Assembly (NCBI GenBank): GCA_012798155.1
Contig: JAAZNR010000304.1
Location: 1-17,458, forward strand
DNA: 17,458 bases
From: Thermogutta sp.
Lineage (GTDB): Bacteria; Planctomycetota; Planctomycetia; Pirellulales; Thermoguttaceae
Direction: 5' to 3'
This document shows positions 1-11,440 of this stretch, piece after piece. The notes beneath the pieces were generated by a model that made no database searches, was not told where the DNA came from, and was given only the letters and a program-made list of their open reading frames with translations. Within the stretch, counting starts at the first letter, position 1, and the number at the start of each line of letters is the position of its first letter. The position numbers and the translations under genes are program-made.

Positions 1-1056
1 ACGGCGGCCTTTTGCGGGGCCGTCAAATTGGGCGGAGACGTGGCCTGGGCGGCCGCCTTGGATGCCCTCGCCGCCGCCGCCGTATGCCTTGCCTGGGACC
101 TGCCCAACGCGAAACGGCTGCTCCACGGCCTGCGGCGGGAAAAAGGCTCTCCCCAAGCCGCCGGCGAATCGCCCGATGCCGCGCCCCCGCAGCGAATCTC
201 CGGAACCGCGGATGCCGCCGAGGACCGCGCCTGCGATCCTACCCGATGTGCCTGCGATCCTACCCGATCTGGCCGAGATGACCTCGCACAGATATCCGAG
301 CACGTTTCCTTGGTGCGACCTGCCCCCCTTTGGGGGTCCCTGATCCGCCACAGCATCCCCCTGGCAATCGTGGCCTGCGAGATCAACCTCATTACCAACG
401 TGCCGCGCTACGTCGTGGAAAGCGTGTTGGGGCCGGCATCCCTGGCGATCTTCGCCTCCCTCATGCAACTGGCGGGAATGGGGATGATTTTCGTCATAGC
501 CATGGGTCAGGCCATGAGCCCGCGCTTGGCACGCTACTATCGCCAAGGCAATCCGCGCGAATTCCTGCGCCTCTTGGGCGGCGTGACGGCCGTCAGTGCC
601 TTACTGGGGGTCATCCCCTGGTTGACCGTGATGTCCGACTGGGGACCGCTCGTTCTGCAATGGCTGTTCCGCGAGGATATGGGCCGGCATCACGATATGG
701 CGATTTGGATCACGGGTTCAGCGGTGATCCTGTACCTGACGGGCCCGCTGGGCCGCGCCCTGGACACCCTTTTAAGGTTCAAGACGCACGTGGCGATACG
801 GACGGCGGCCCTGCTGCTGGTGCTGCTGTTGGTGCCGCCGATGACGCGACTGCACGGTTTGTGGGGGGCGGCCGTGGGATTCACCCTTTCCCAGGCGGTT
901 CTCCTGCCCCTCTATTTGTTCGCCATCGCCTATGCCTGGAGGCATCGCGATCGCACGCCGAGCCTCCGCCGCAAGGGCGTTGGCCGGCGAATTGCCGAAG
1001 AGAATGTTGCCGAAACGATCAGCGGCGGCATGTCGGAGACTCGCCGCGCCGCCTGA
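1..1056 (+). CDS. Polysaccharide/lipid-linked oligosaccharide flippase (Wzx/MATE-like), 5' end cut by window
   Basis: The frame is open from the first base, so the gene starts upstream; 351 residues are visible. Alternating hydrophobic segments and the stretch with NVPRYVVES, LGPASLAIFASL and SPRLARYY match polysaccharide-biosynthesis flippases, which move undecaprenyl- or lipid-linked sugars across the inner membrane. In that family an N-P-R-Y-type motif follows the central cytoplasmic loop, as here. The loop (visible residues about 45-109) is long, Ala/Pro/Asp-rich and poorly conserved in appearance, and contains a 21-bp tandem duplication. At least six membrane helices follow or flank it. 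A TTG at 28 could be read as a start, but it lies inside a hydrophobic helix and is not credible. The C-terminal 40 residues are basic and probably cytoplasmic. Substrate cannot be told from sequence. The gene converges on the TM2 gene downstream. Confidence 0.72.
   Translation, partial: TAAFCGAVKLGGDVAWAAALDALAAAAVCLAWDLPNAKRLLHGLRREKGSPQAAGESPDAAPPQRISGTADAAEDRACDPTRCACDPTRSGRDDLAQISEHVSLVRPAPLWGSLIRHSIPLAIVACEINLITNVPRYVVESVLGPASLAIFASLMQLAGMGMIFVIAMGQAMSPRLARYYRQGNPREFLRLLGGVTAVSALLGVIPWLTVMSDWGPLVLQWLFREDMGRHHDMAIWITGSAVILYLTGPLGRALDTLLRFKTHVAIRTAALLLVLLLVPPMTRLHGLWGAAVGFTLSQAVLLPLYLFAIAYAWRHRDRTPSLRRKGVGRRIAEENVAETISGGMSETRRAA
229..268 (+). repeat. 21-bp tandem duplication inside the flippase gene
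   Basis: A 19-base unit (GCCTGCGATCCTACCCGAT) occurs exactly at 229-247 and 250-268, a period of 21 bp. The duplication is in frame and repeats the residues ACDPTR in the cytoplasmic loop, consistent with slippage in an unconstrained loop. Confidence 0.85.
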
Positions 1057-1162
1057 CGACGGCGTTCCCGGGACAATCGCGGCCTCGATCCGGAGAATGC
1101 GCGGCCCGGAAAACAACGAAGTTCACCGCTTTCCATTCGTTGCGGAAGAGCCTGCTGGGGCG

Positions 1163-1696
1163 TTACCGCCGACCGTACTTGGCGGCGAATGCCTCATCGG
1201 TGTAGCTGAGATAGAACAGACCCTCGATCAGCCCGACAATGGCGATAACCAAGGTCGAGATACCAAACGTGCACATCCCGAGAAACAGACCGATAATCAA
1301 GTAAACGACGCCTGAACCGCTTTGTCCCAAGTAGAACTTATGCGCGCCCAGCGAACCGAGGAAGATCGCCAGCAGGGAGGCGACGACACGGTTCGGCCCG
1401 GAGCTGCCGGGCACCGAGGTACCGGGTTGGCGTACGCCGCAGTGGGGACAAATCTCCGCCAAGATCGAGATCGCAGCCCCGCAGTGAAAGCAAAACTTGG
1501 TATTGCCGGGGGCCGGAACACGATCCGGCTCGATCTCGGCGAAGACATGATCGTTCAACGGAGGGGGCTGCGGTCCCGGAATCACGAGCGTCGCTCCGCA
1601 GGCCGGGCACGCCGCCTTTTTGCCCGCCGTGCCGGGAGCAACCTTGAGCTGCCTCCCGCAGGCCGTACAATTGAAGTAAATGGCATCGGCGGACAT
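1163..1696 (-). CDS. Zinc-ribbon and TM2-domain membrane protein
   Basis: This 177-residue protein has three visible parts. Residues 10-33 form a zinc ribbon with Cys pairs C10/C13 and C30/C33. Residues 69-86 form a second ribbon (C69/C72 and C83/C86, with CFHCG and CPHCG). Residues 103-166 form a TM2 domain, with two membrane helices and the family signature GSLGAHKFYLG at 114-124. TM2 proteins are small inner-membrane proteins of mostly unknown role; zinc ribbons on the cytoplasmic face often bind nucleic acid or protein. The ATG at 1694-1696 is preceded by GGGGAGAG about 4 bases upstream, which supports this start. A promoter candidate lies about 50 bases upstream. The gene stands alone, converging on the flippase gene and diverging from the large fusion gene. 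Molecular function is unknown. Confidence 0.82.
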   Translation of the reverse strand: MSADAIYFNCTACGRQLKVAPGTAGKKAACPACGATLVIPGPQPPPLNDHVFAEIEPDRVPAPGNTKFCFHCGAAISILAEICPHCGVRQPGTSVPGSSGPNRVVASLLAIFLGSLGAHKFYLGQSGSGVVYLIIGLFLGMCTFGISTLVIAIVGLIEGLFYLSYTDEAFAAKYGRR

Positions 1697-1746
1697 CGCC
1701 TCTCCCCTTTTTGTCGCGTTGCTGAGTCTTCGGGTTCCCGTTTTCG

Positions 1747-1775
1747 AGTCTATTCGCGTAGGCCCGGCCTTGCAA
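1747..1775 (-). promoter_or_regulatory. Sigma-70-like promoter candidate for the TM2 gene
   Basis: On the minus strand TTGCAA (1770-1775) is followed after exactly 17 bases by TAGACT (1747-1752). Each hexamer matches 4 of 6 consensus bases. Predicted transcription would start near 1740, giving a leader of about 45 bases before the ATG. Based on pattern only. Confidence 0.35.
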
Positions 1776-1925
1776 TATCGGCCTCATGGGCGGTGCCATT
1801 CCCTTGGCATTACGCAAAGCAGCGAGGGGATCGCACGATGACATTACTATCCTTCATGAATACTATTTATCAGCCTATCAGCGAATGGAGCTGAGCCGGG
1901 TAGCGGTAGGATAGCCGGGGGGATA

Positions 1926-2089
1926 GCCGGGCGGCCGGAGTCGCGGGGGCGCCACTGCCGGCTTGTCCGGCAGTGCGGGGTCGGGCTGGTCGCCGCCATC
2001 GAGAAAGTCGGCCGGGTGGCTGGGGTCGGAGCGGAGCGAAGCCTCCAGCCCCATGCACTCGGCCATGACGGGGCGCGGCCCTCCGTCGC
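1926..2089 (+). repeat. 164-bp direct repeat, copy 1
   Basis: This copy matches 2182-2345 at a constant offset of 256 bases with only scattered substitutions and no gaps. It contains a perfect 9-bp hairpin (CACTGCCGG, loop CTTGT, CCGGCAGTG; 1953-1975) and one copy of the 29-bp module (2020-2048). Confidence 0.9.
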
Positions 2090-2102
2090 GCTGTTTCCAC
2101 CA

Positions 2103-2144
2103 CCACCAGCTTACGCTGGTGGCTCGAGTTACGCTGGTGGCTCG
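2103..2144 (+). repeat. Tetraloop hairpin with partial 18-bp duplication
   Basis: CCACCAGC, loop TTAC, GCTGGTGG (2103-2122) is a perfect 8-bp stem. The stretch TTACGCTGGTGGCTCG at 2111-2126 is repeated exactly at 2129-2144. The hairpin belongs to the same family as those at 6506, 11441, 17282 and 17326. Confidence 0.85.
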
Positions 2145-2181
2145 TGTTTCCGTGCGATTCCACCCGCCGGCTTGCACAGAC

Positions 2182-2345
2182 GCCGGGCGGCCGGAGTCGC
2201 GGGGGTGCCACTGCCGGCTTGTCCGGCAGTGCGGGGTCGGGCCGGTCGCCGCCATCGAGAAAGTCGGCCGGGTGGCTGGGGTCGGAGCGAAGCGAAGCCC
2301 CCAGCCCTATGCACCGAGCCATGACGGGGCGCGGCCCTCCGTCGC
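2182..2345 (+). repeat. 164-bp direct repeat, copy 2
   Basis: This is the second copy of the unit at 1926-2089. The 9-bp stem hairpin is retained at 2209-2231 and the 29-bp module at 2276-2304. Differences from copy 1 are single-base changes. Confidence 0.9.
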
Positions 2346-2529
2346 AATGCCACGCCCTGGCGCCCTGGGCAATAGCCAACAGCCCCCTGGCGGACCTCCG
2401 CCAACCGCCTCCCCCTCTACCAGCCCGCAGATGCCCCTCTACCAGCCGACGCCTCCCCCTCTCATAGGCGACAGGCGAATCCCCTCGAAGACCCCGGCAA
2501 GCCGGGACCGACGCCAACAAGCTGGAACT

Positions 2530-2558
2530 TTGAATCAAAAAGGCATTCTAGGGATAAT
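2530..2558 (+). promoter_or_regulatory. Sigma-70-like promoter candidate for the fusion gene
   Basis: TTGAAT (2530-2535) and GATAAT (2553-2558) are 17 bases apart, in the most AT-rich part of the spacer. The -10 matches 5 of 6 and the -35 matches 4 of 6 consensus bases. It would give a leader of about 290 bases before the start at 2857. Confidence 0.4.
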
Positions 2559-2836
2559 AGCCCATTTGCATAATAGAGAGATGGGTTGTCAGCCCACGCA
2601 AAAGGTCGTACTCTGAACGGTTGATTCTTCCGAATCGAAATTAAGAGGAGTTTCCGTCGTAGAACCCGTGCCGAGGCTGCGTTCGCGACGGGAAAACCGT
2701 TTCCCCCCAACAAAACGTCGGGATTTTGCGCGGATGGAACCGCAGTGCTTCCCCTCCGCCGGCTTTGCAAACCGTCTCATGTCGCGGTTGCGATACGGGG
2801 GAGGTGAACGCCGGGTCACGATCCATCCGCTCTGAC

Positions 2837-2860
2837 GAGAAGGTCTAAATGTACCCATGA
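2837..2860 (+). promoter_or_regulatory. Ribosome binding site with three-codon mini-ORF overlapping the fusion start
   Basis: GAGAAGG (2837-2843) lies 5 bases before an ATG at 2849 but 13 bases before the main ATG at 2857. The first ATG opens ATG TAC CCA TGA (Met-Tyr-Pro-stop), and its stop codon overlaps the main start as ATGA. The better-spaced site therefore serves the mini-ORF, so main-gene initiation could be coupled to it. Confidence 0.4.
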
Positions 2861-5800
2861 GTTGTTCCATCGGCAGATTTTTCGTCCCCCCCACCTTTGT
2901 GGACTTGCTCCGCCACCGTGCCGAACATCAACCGGACGACACGGCCTTCATCTATTTGGCCGACGGCGAGAACGAAGAGATTCGTATCACCTACCGAGAG
3001 CTGGACCGTCGCGTTCGGGCGATCGCGGCTTGGCTTGAGTCGCACGGGCTGTGCGGGGAAAGGGTCTTGCTGCTCTATCCGCCGGGGCTGGATTTCATCG
3101 CCGCGTTTTTCGGCTGTTTGTATGCGGGCGCGGTGGCCGTGCCGGTCTATCCGCCCCGCCGCAATCGTTCGCTGGAACGCATCCAGGCGATCTCCGACAA
3201 TGCCCAGGCCAAGGCGGCCCTGACCACGGCCGCGGTTCGGGAGCGTGTGGACGGCGTGATCCATGACACGCCCGACCTCTTGAAACTGAACTGGCTGACC
3301 ACCAGCGAGCAAGAGCCGGCGCCGCCGGATGACTGGAGGCGGCCGGACATCTCAGGCGAGACCCTGGCCTTCTTGCAGTACACCTCCGGATCGACCGGCA
3401 CGCCCAAGGGGGTCATGCTGTCGCACTCCAATTTGATGCACAATTCGGCCCTGATCTGCCATGCCTTCGAGCATCGGCGGTCGGGAACCGGCGTCTATTG
3501 GTTGCCCAGCTATCACGATATGGGCCTCATCGGCGGGATTTTGCAGCCGGTGTTCGTGGGTCGGCCGAACGTCATGATGTCGCCCATGGCCTTCCTGCAA
3601 AAACCCTATCGCTGGCCGGCCGCGATCTCGAAGTATCGCGGCACGACCAGCGGCGGTCCGAACTTCGCCTTCGACCTGTGCGTCCGTTCCATCACCCCGG
3701 AGCAGCGGGAAGGTTTGGATTTGAGTTGCTGGGAAGTAGCCTTCAACGGGGCGGAGCCGGTTCGGGCCGAGACCATCGAGCGTTTCAGCGAGTATTTCGC
3801 CCCTTGCGGCTTCCGGCGCGAGGCGTTCTACCCCTGCTACGGCCTGGCCGAGGCGACCTTGATCGTGACCGGCGGGTTCGTGCGCCAGGCTCCGGTTCTG
3901 CGGCGATTCGAGGCCGAATCCGTGGCCCGGGGCACGCCGCGGCTCACGGAGGACGGCGGTCATCGCGTGCAGACCCTGGTGGGTTGCGGTACGCCCCTGC
4001 CCGACGTGGAAGTGGCCATCGTCGATCCCCAGACCCGTCGCCGGCTGGGCGAGGGCGAAGTCGGCGAGATCTGGGTCCGCGGCCCGAGCGTCGCCCAGGG
4101 CTATTGGAAGAACCCCGACGCCACGGAAGAGACCTTCGGCGGCATCCTCAGCGACTCCGGCGAGGGGCCGTTCATGCGGACGGGCGACCTGGGGTTCCTG
4201 CTGGACGGCGAGTTGTTCGTCACCGGCCGGATCAAGGATATGATCATCGTCCGCGGCGTCAACGTCTATCCGCACGACGTGGAGCGGACGGCCCAGCGGG
4301 CCGACGATCGCCTGCGTCCCAATGCGGGCGCCTGCTTCACCGTCGAGGAGGACGGCCGGGAAAGGCTCGTCTTGATCCAAGAGGTCGAGCGGCACGTCAA
4401 ACAGGGATTCGACGAGATATTTTCAGCCGTGCGCCGCGCCGTTTCCCTCGAACACGAACTCCCCCTGGACGCCGTCGTGCTGATCAAACCGGGGAGCATC
4501 CCGCGGACTTCGAGCAACAAGATTCAGCGGTTCGCCTGCCGCAGAGCCTACTTGGAGGGCACGCTCTCGGTGGTGGCGGAGTGGCGGGCGGGAGCGGCCG
4601 CTCCGGCCGAGGCAACCCCGCCCGGCGGCGCGACGAGCTTGGATTCCCCCGCATCGCTCGCGGCCGCGGAATCGGCCGGGACGGGCGGCAACGGCTCCGT
4701 ACGCGGCGGCATGGAATCGGCCCCCGGCGACGCAACGGGCGGTTTGCAACGGCTCCGGGAACACTTGGCAGCGGCCACGGACGACGCCTGGCAGGCCGCG
4801 GGCGGAGGACATCCCCGCGAGTCAGCCGGGGTCGCGGCCGATACAAGAACCCCCGTCGCGGCCGCCGATCGGCGGCAGATCATCGAGGCCGTGCTGGAAG
4901 AGGTCCGCCGCGTGGGAAAGGATCGCGCCGCCGGGATTACCCTGGATAGCTCCATCGCCGAGTTGGGATTGGATTCCCTGGAACGCATGGAGATTCTGGC
5001 CTCGCTGGAAGAGCGCTTCGGCGGGCGATTCCCCGAGGAGGTCCTCCCCGATTTGGAAACCGCTCGGCAGGTGGTCGAGGCCGTGGAGCGCTACCTGGGC
5101 GGGGGCGGCGTGGAAATCCGCAACCGCACCGCCTTCTTCCAACCCGGCCAGGAAATCCCGCCCGAGTGCTGGGACGTCGAACGCTTTCCCGAATATACGG
5201 CCCTGAAGGAACGCCTTCGCATCTTGGAGGAGGCCGGGCTGGGAAACCCCTTCTTTATGGTGCACGAAGGGATCACCAACGACCGCACCGTCATCGGCGG
5301 GCGAGAGTACATCAACTATTCGAGCTACAACTACCTGGGCATGTCGGGCGATCCCGTGGTGATCCGTGCGGTCCGGGAGGCCGTGGAACGCTACGGGACC
5401 AGCGTCTCCGCCAGCCGCCCGGTCTCCGGCGAAAAGGTCCTGCACGGCGAATTGGAGCGCGGGCTGGCGGAGTTCCTGGGCACCGAGGCCGCCGTGGTCT
5501 TCGTGGGCGGGCACGCCACGAACGAGACCGTGATCGGCCACCTCCTCAAGCCCGGCGACCTGATCCTGCACGACGCCCTGTCCCACAACAGCATCCTTCA
5601 GGGAGCGATCCTCTCGGGCGCGCGGCGCCGCCCCTTCCCGCACAACGACTGGCAGACCGCCGACCGCTTGCTGGAGCGGTTTCGGCACGAGTACCGCCGC
5701 GTGCTGATCGTCGTGGAAGGCGTCTACAGCATGGACGGCGACATCCCCGATCTGCCGCGATTCGTGGAGGTGAAAAAGCGGCACAAGGCCCTGCTGATGG

Positions 5801-6408
5801 TGGACGAGGCCCATTCCATGGGCACGATCGGCGAGACCGGCCGCGGCATCGGCGAGTATCACGCCGTGAATCGCGCCGACGTGGATGTCTGGATGGGGAC
5901 CCTGAGCAAGTCGTTCGGGAGCTGCGGCGGTTTTATCGCGGGCCGCCGGGCCTTGGTGGAGTATCTCAAGTACACCGCCCCCGGCTTCGTCTTCAGCGTC
6001 GGCCTGTCGCCGCCCAATGCGGCCGCGGCCTTGGCTTCGCTCCGCCTCATGCAAAGCGAGCCGCAACGCGTGCGACGCCTGCAGGAAAACGCGGCTTTGT
6101 TCCTGCAACTAGCGCGGCAACACGGGCTGGATACCGGACTGAGCCACGATTCCCCGGTGGTCCCCGTGATCCTGGGCAATTCGCTTCACAGCATGTTGCT
6201 GTCCCTGGCTCTCTTCCGGCGGGGGATCAACGTCCAGCCGATCGTTTACCCGGCCGTGCCGGAGAGTGCCGCGCGGCTGCGCTTCTTCCTCACCGCCAAG
6301 CACAGCGAACGGCAAATCCGCGACACCATCGACGTCTTGTGCGAGGAGATGGACCGCATCGATCCGGCCTATCGCAGTTCGCGGTTGCAGCATTCTTCGG
6401 TGGAGTGA
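2857..6408 (+). CDS. Trifunctional fusion: fatty acyl-AMP ligase, acyl carrier protein, alpha-oxoamine synthase (SPT-like)
   Basis: This 1183-residue protein has three domains. Residues 1-580 are an adenylate-forming ligase: P-loop YTSGSTGTPK at 175-184, FAAL-type WLPSYHDMGLIGG, RTGDLGF near 441, and the A10 lysine K555 in SSNKIQR. A Gly/Ala/Pro-rich linker follows. Residues 671-748 are an acyl carrier protein with phosphopantetheine serine S707 in LGLDSLERM. Residues about 790-1170 are a fold-type I PLP enzyme of the alpha-oxoamine synthase family: H910 stacking on PLP, D983 in DEAHSMG, and Schiff-base K1018 in GTLSKSFGSCGG. The expected reaction is ATP-dependent loading of an acyl chain onto its own carrier, then decarboxylative condensation with an amino acid. 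DEAHS, EGVYSMDGD and the KSFG context resemble serine palmitoyltransferase more than BioF, which usually has DDAHG. All catalytic residues appear intact. Substrate choice is inferred. The protein is probably cytosolic. Confidence 0.88.
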   Translation: MSCSIGRFFVPPTFVDLLRHRAEHQPDDTAFIYLADGENEEIRITYRELDRRVRAIAAWLESHGLCGERVLLLYPPGLDFIAAFFGCLYAGAVAVPVYPPRRNRSLERIQAISDNAQAKAALTTAAVRERVDGVIHDTPDLLKLNWLTTSEQEPAPPDDWRRPDISGETLAFLQYTSGSTGTPKGVMLSHSNLMHNSALICHAFEHRRSGTGVYWLPSYHDMGLIGGILQPVFVGRPNVMMSPMAFLQKPYRWPAAISKYRGTTSGGPNFAFDLCVRSITPEQREGLDLSCWEVAFNGAEPVRAETIERFSEYFAPCGFRREAFYPCYGLAEATLIVTGGFVRQAPVLRRFEAESVARGTPRLTEDGGHRVQTLVGCGTPLPDVEVAIVDPQTRRRLGEGEVGEIWVRGPSVAQGYWKNPDATEETFGGILSDSGEGPFMRTGDLGFLLDGELFVTGRIKDMIIVRGVNVYPHDVERTAQRADDRLRPNAGACFTVEEDGRERLVLIQEVERHVKQGFDEIFSAVRRAVSLEHELPLDAVVLIKPGSIPRTSSNKIQRFACRRAYLEGTLSVVAEWRAGAAAPAEATPPGGATSLDSPASLAAAESAGTGGNGSVRGGMESAPGDATGGLQRLREHLAAATDDAWQAAGGGHPRESAGVAADTRTPVAAADRRQIIEAVLEEVRRVGKDRAAGITLDSSIAELGLDSLERMEILASLEERFGGRFPEEVLPDLETARQVVEAVERYLGGGGVEIRNRTAFFQPGQEIPPECWDVERFPEYTALKERLRILEEAGLGNPFFMVHEGITNDRTVIGGREYINYSSYNYLGMSGDPVVIRAVREAVERYGTSVSASRPVSGEKVLHGELERGLAEFLGTEAAVVFVGGHATNETVIGHLLKPGDLILHDALSHNSILQGAILSGARRRPFPHNDWQTADRLLERFRHEYRRVLIVVEGVYSMDGDIPDLPRFVEVKKRHKALLMVDEAHSMGTIGETGRGIGEYHAVNRADVDVWMGTLSKSFGSCGGFIAGRRALVEYLKYTAPGFVFSVGLSPPNAAAALASLRLMQSEPQRVRRLQENAALFLQLARQHGLDTGLSHDSPVVPVILGNSLHSMLLSLALFRRGINVQPIVYPAVPESAARLRFFLTAKHSERQIRDTIDVLCEEMDRIDPAYRSSRLQHSSVE

Positions 6409-6410
6409 GC

Positions 6411-6607
6411 GACCGGCGTCTGGGGGCTGCGCTTCGCTCCGACCCCAGGCACCCGCTCCGACCCCAGGCACCCGCTTCAACCCCAGGCACCCGCGCAAAT
6501 TCGAGCCGCCGGCGCAAGCCGGCGGTGGATGCCGCGCGAAGACCGGCATCTGGGGGCTGCGCTTCGCTCCGACCCCAGGCACCCGCTTCAACCCCAGGCA
6601 CCCGCCG
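6411..6607 (-). repeat. Composite repeat: two 29-bp modules flanking a tetraloop hairpin, plus short tandem units
   Basis: A 47-base segment at 6411-6457 recurs at 6541-6587 (offset 130) with one mismatch. Each contains a minus-oriented 29-bp module (6420-6448 and 6550-6578) with CTGGGG and CCCCAG ends able to pair. Between them lies a perfect hairpin CCGCCGGC, loop GCAA, GCCGGCGG (6506-6525). The string CCCCAGGCACCCGC recurs five times in imperfect tandem, three times in 6443-6494 and twice in 6573-6604. The cluster may double as a transcript-end structure for the fusion gene. Confidence 0.8.
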
Positions 6608-6626
6608 TGAATCCATCACCGACCGC

Positions 6627-6655
6627 TTGAACGGCGGAGCCTCACTGGGTAAAAG
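6627..6655 (+). promoter_or_regulatory. Sigma-70-like promoter candidate for the secreted hydrolase gene
   Basis: TTGAAC (6627-6632) and TAAAAG (6650-6655) are 17 bases apart, each with 4 of 6 consensus matches. The site lies just beyond the repeat cluster. The leader to the ATG at 6819 would be about 155 bases. Confidence 0.3.
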
Positions 6656-6818
6656 TACGGCTACGCCGTCGAGGCCGCGGAGGATACCGCCTTATGTCGC
6701 GATGACCGGCGTGCCGACAACCACGGTATCTTGCCGGCCGCCCTCGATCGCACACGCTCCGCGGGAGCGCATCGCGCATTTTTCGGTACCGGCGGCGAAC
6801 ACTCGGGAGGGAATCGAC

Positions 6819-10711
<3,893 letters not shown>

Positions 10712-10804
10712 GGTACGTCCGGCTTACTTCGGCCACTCGGAGAGATAGGGGCGCCGCGCGGCCGAGCCGGGAATCGGCGCCGACGGCCGGCATCGCGGGC
10801 GAGG

Positions 10805-10810
10805 TATAAT
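10805..10810 (+). promoter_or_regulatory. Perfect TATAAT -10 element before the small membrane protein gene
   Basis: TATAAT at 10805-10810 is an exact -10 consensus in GC-rich surroundings, 72 bases before the ATG at 10883. No good -35 is seen at 16-18 bases upstream, so it is only a candidate. Confidence 0.3.
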
Positions 10811-10882
10811 GAAGAGGTAAAATGAAACGGGGCCTCGTCCTCTGCGGCCGTCTCCGCTCGAGCCTGACATGCGAATCGCGCC

Positions 10883-11356
10883 ATGAGTACCGCCGGCACC
10901 ATCACCCGACGCTACGAGCAGCTTCCCGATGACGATCCGCCCCTCTTGGAGTGGGATGATTGGCCGATCGTCCACGAGCCGTTCACGGCGGCGGTCTTCG
11001 TTTTGGCGCTGGCCGCGACTTCGCTGGGGGCCTGGACGGTGACCGCCCGGCTGCTATGGGTGTTCGTCGCCGACGCCCTGATCGTGCTATCATTTTTGCG
11101 GGCGCTCCTGCCCGCCACGTACCGCATGGGCCCGCAGGGCGTGGAACGCACGGTATTCGGGCGGCTGCACCGCATTCCCTGGCAAACGATCCGGGCCGTC
11201 CGCATCGGCGATCGCGGCGTCTTTCTGCTGGATACCAAGCGGTTCAGCCCGGTGGACGCCTTGCGGGCGGTTTTCGTCCCCTTCGGCCCGTACCGGGAGG
11301 CAGTCCTGGCGAGACTGGACTACTATCTGGCCCGCCGCGGCGAATCGCAATGGTAG
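10883..11356 (+). CDS. Small membrane protein with two helices and PH-like C-terminal region, function unknown
   Basis: This 157-residue protein begins with an acidic hydrophilic segment (1-30), followed by two probable membrane helices (about 34-53 and 57-76). A soluble part (80-157) includes YRMGPQGVERTVFGRLHRIPWQTIRAVRI and then hydrophobic strands. The pattern of two helices followed by a strand reading 'G-V-E-R...R-I-P-W..I..V' resembles bacterial PH-like membrane proteins (YdbT/bPH type), whose roles are mostly unknown. No clear Shine-Dalgarno sequence precedes the ATG. A separate 36-codon frame (10822-10932), with GAAGAGG upstream, overlaps the start. The gene converges on the permease gene. 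The assignment is structural only. Confidence 0.6.
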   Translation: MSTAGTITRRYEQLPDDDPPLLEWDDWPIVHEPFTAAVFVLALAATSLGAWTVTARLLWVFVADALIVLSFLRALLPATYRMGPQGVERTVFGRLHRIPWQTIRAVRIGDRGVFLLDTKRFSPVDALRAVFVPFGPYREAVLARLDYYLARRGESQW

Positions 11357-11440
11357 GGTCCCAGCGGCCGGTGCCTTTTCGCGATACGATTTTCACAGCG
11401 TGACGTGAGCCGGCGGCGGAAAGCGCACCATCAACGTGAG

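Larger units (their letters stand above)
1697..2856. other. Divergent intergenic region with repeats, 1.16 kb
   Basis: No credible gene was found here; open frames across 1870-2616 exist on both strands but are made of repeat sequence. From left to right it holds the TM2 promoter candidate, the first 164-bp repeat, a hairpin cluster, the second 164-bp repeat, a pyrimidine-rich stretch (about 2400-2463) and an AT-richer segment with a promoter candidate (2530-2558). A leader of about 290 bases, without repeats, then runs to the start of the fusion gene. Confidence 0.7.
6409..6818. other. Intergenic region: repeat cluster then leader of the secreted hydrolase gene
   Basis: Repeats fill 6411-6607, starting right after the fusion gene's stop codon. 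The remainder holds a promoter candidate (6627-6655) and a perfect 6-bp hairpin (CGCTCC, GCG, GGAGCG; 6755-6769). Nine bases after the hairpin is a run of five T (6779-6783), too distant for a convincing terminator. No gene was seen. Confidence 0.65.

Noticed and set aside
28..30. TTG at 28 as the start of the flippase gene
   Set aside because: The frame is open to the window edge and the site falls within a membrane helix, so the gene simply begins upstream.
1870..2616. Several frames of 90-220 codons across the repeat spacer on both strands
   Set aside because: They consist of the 164-bp repeats and hairpins and lack codon bias or conserved motifs.
4822..6108. A 428-codon minus-strand frame opposite the fusion gene
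   Set aside because: The His/Gln/Val-rich composition is typical of antisense frames in GC-rich DNA, and there is no family motif or ribosome site.
5166..6818. An open frame running from 5166 through to 9854, suggesting a 1562-residue protein
   Set aside because: The first 550 codons overlap the fusion gene in another frame and cross the repeat spacer. Only the part from 6819 has a signal peptide, ribosome site and family motifs.
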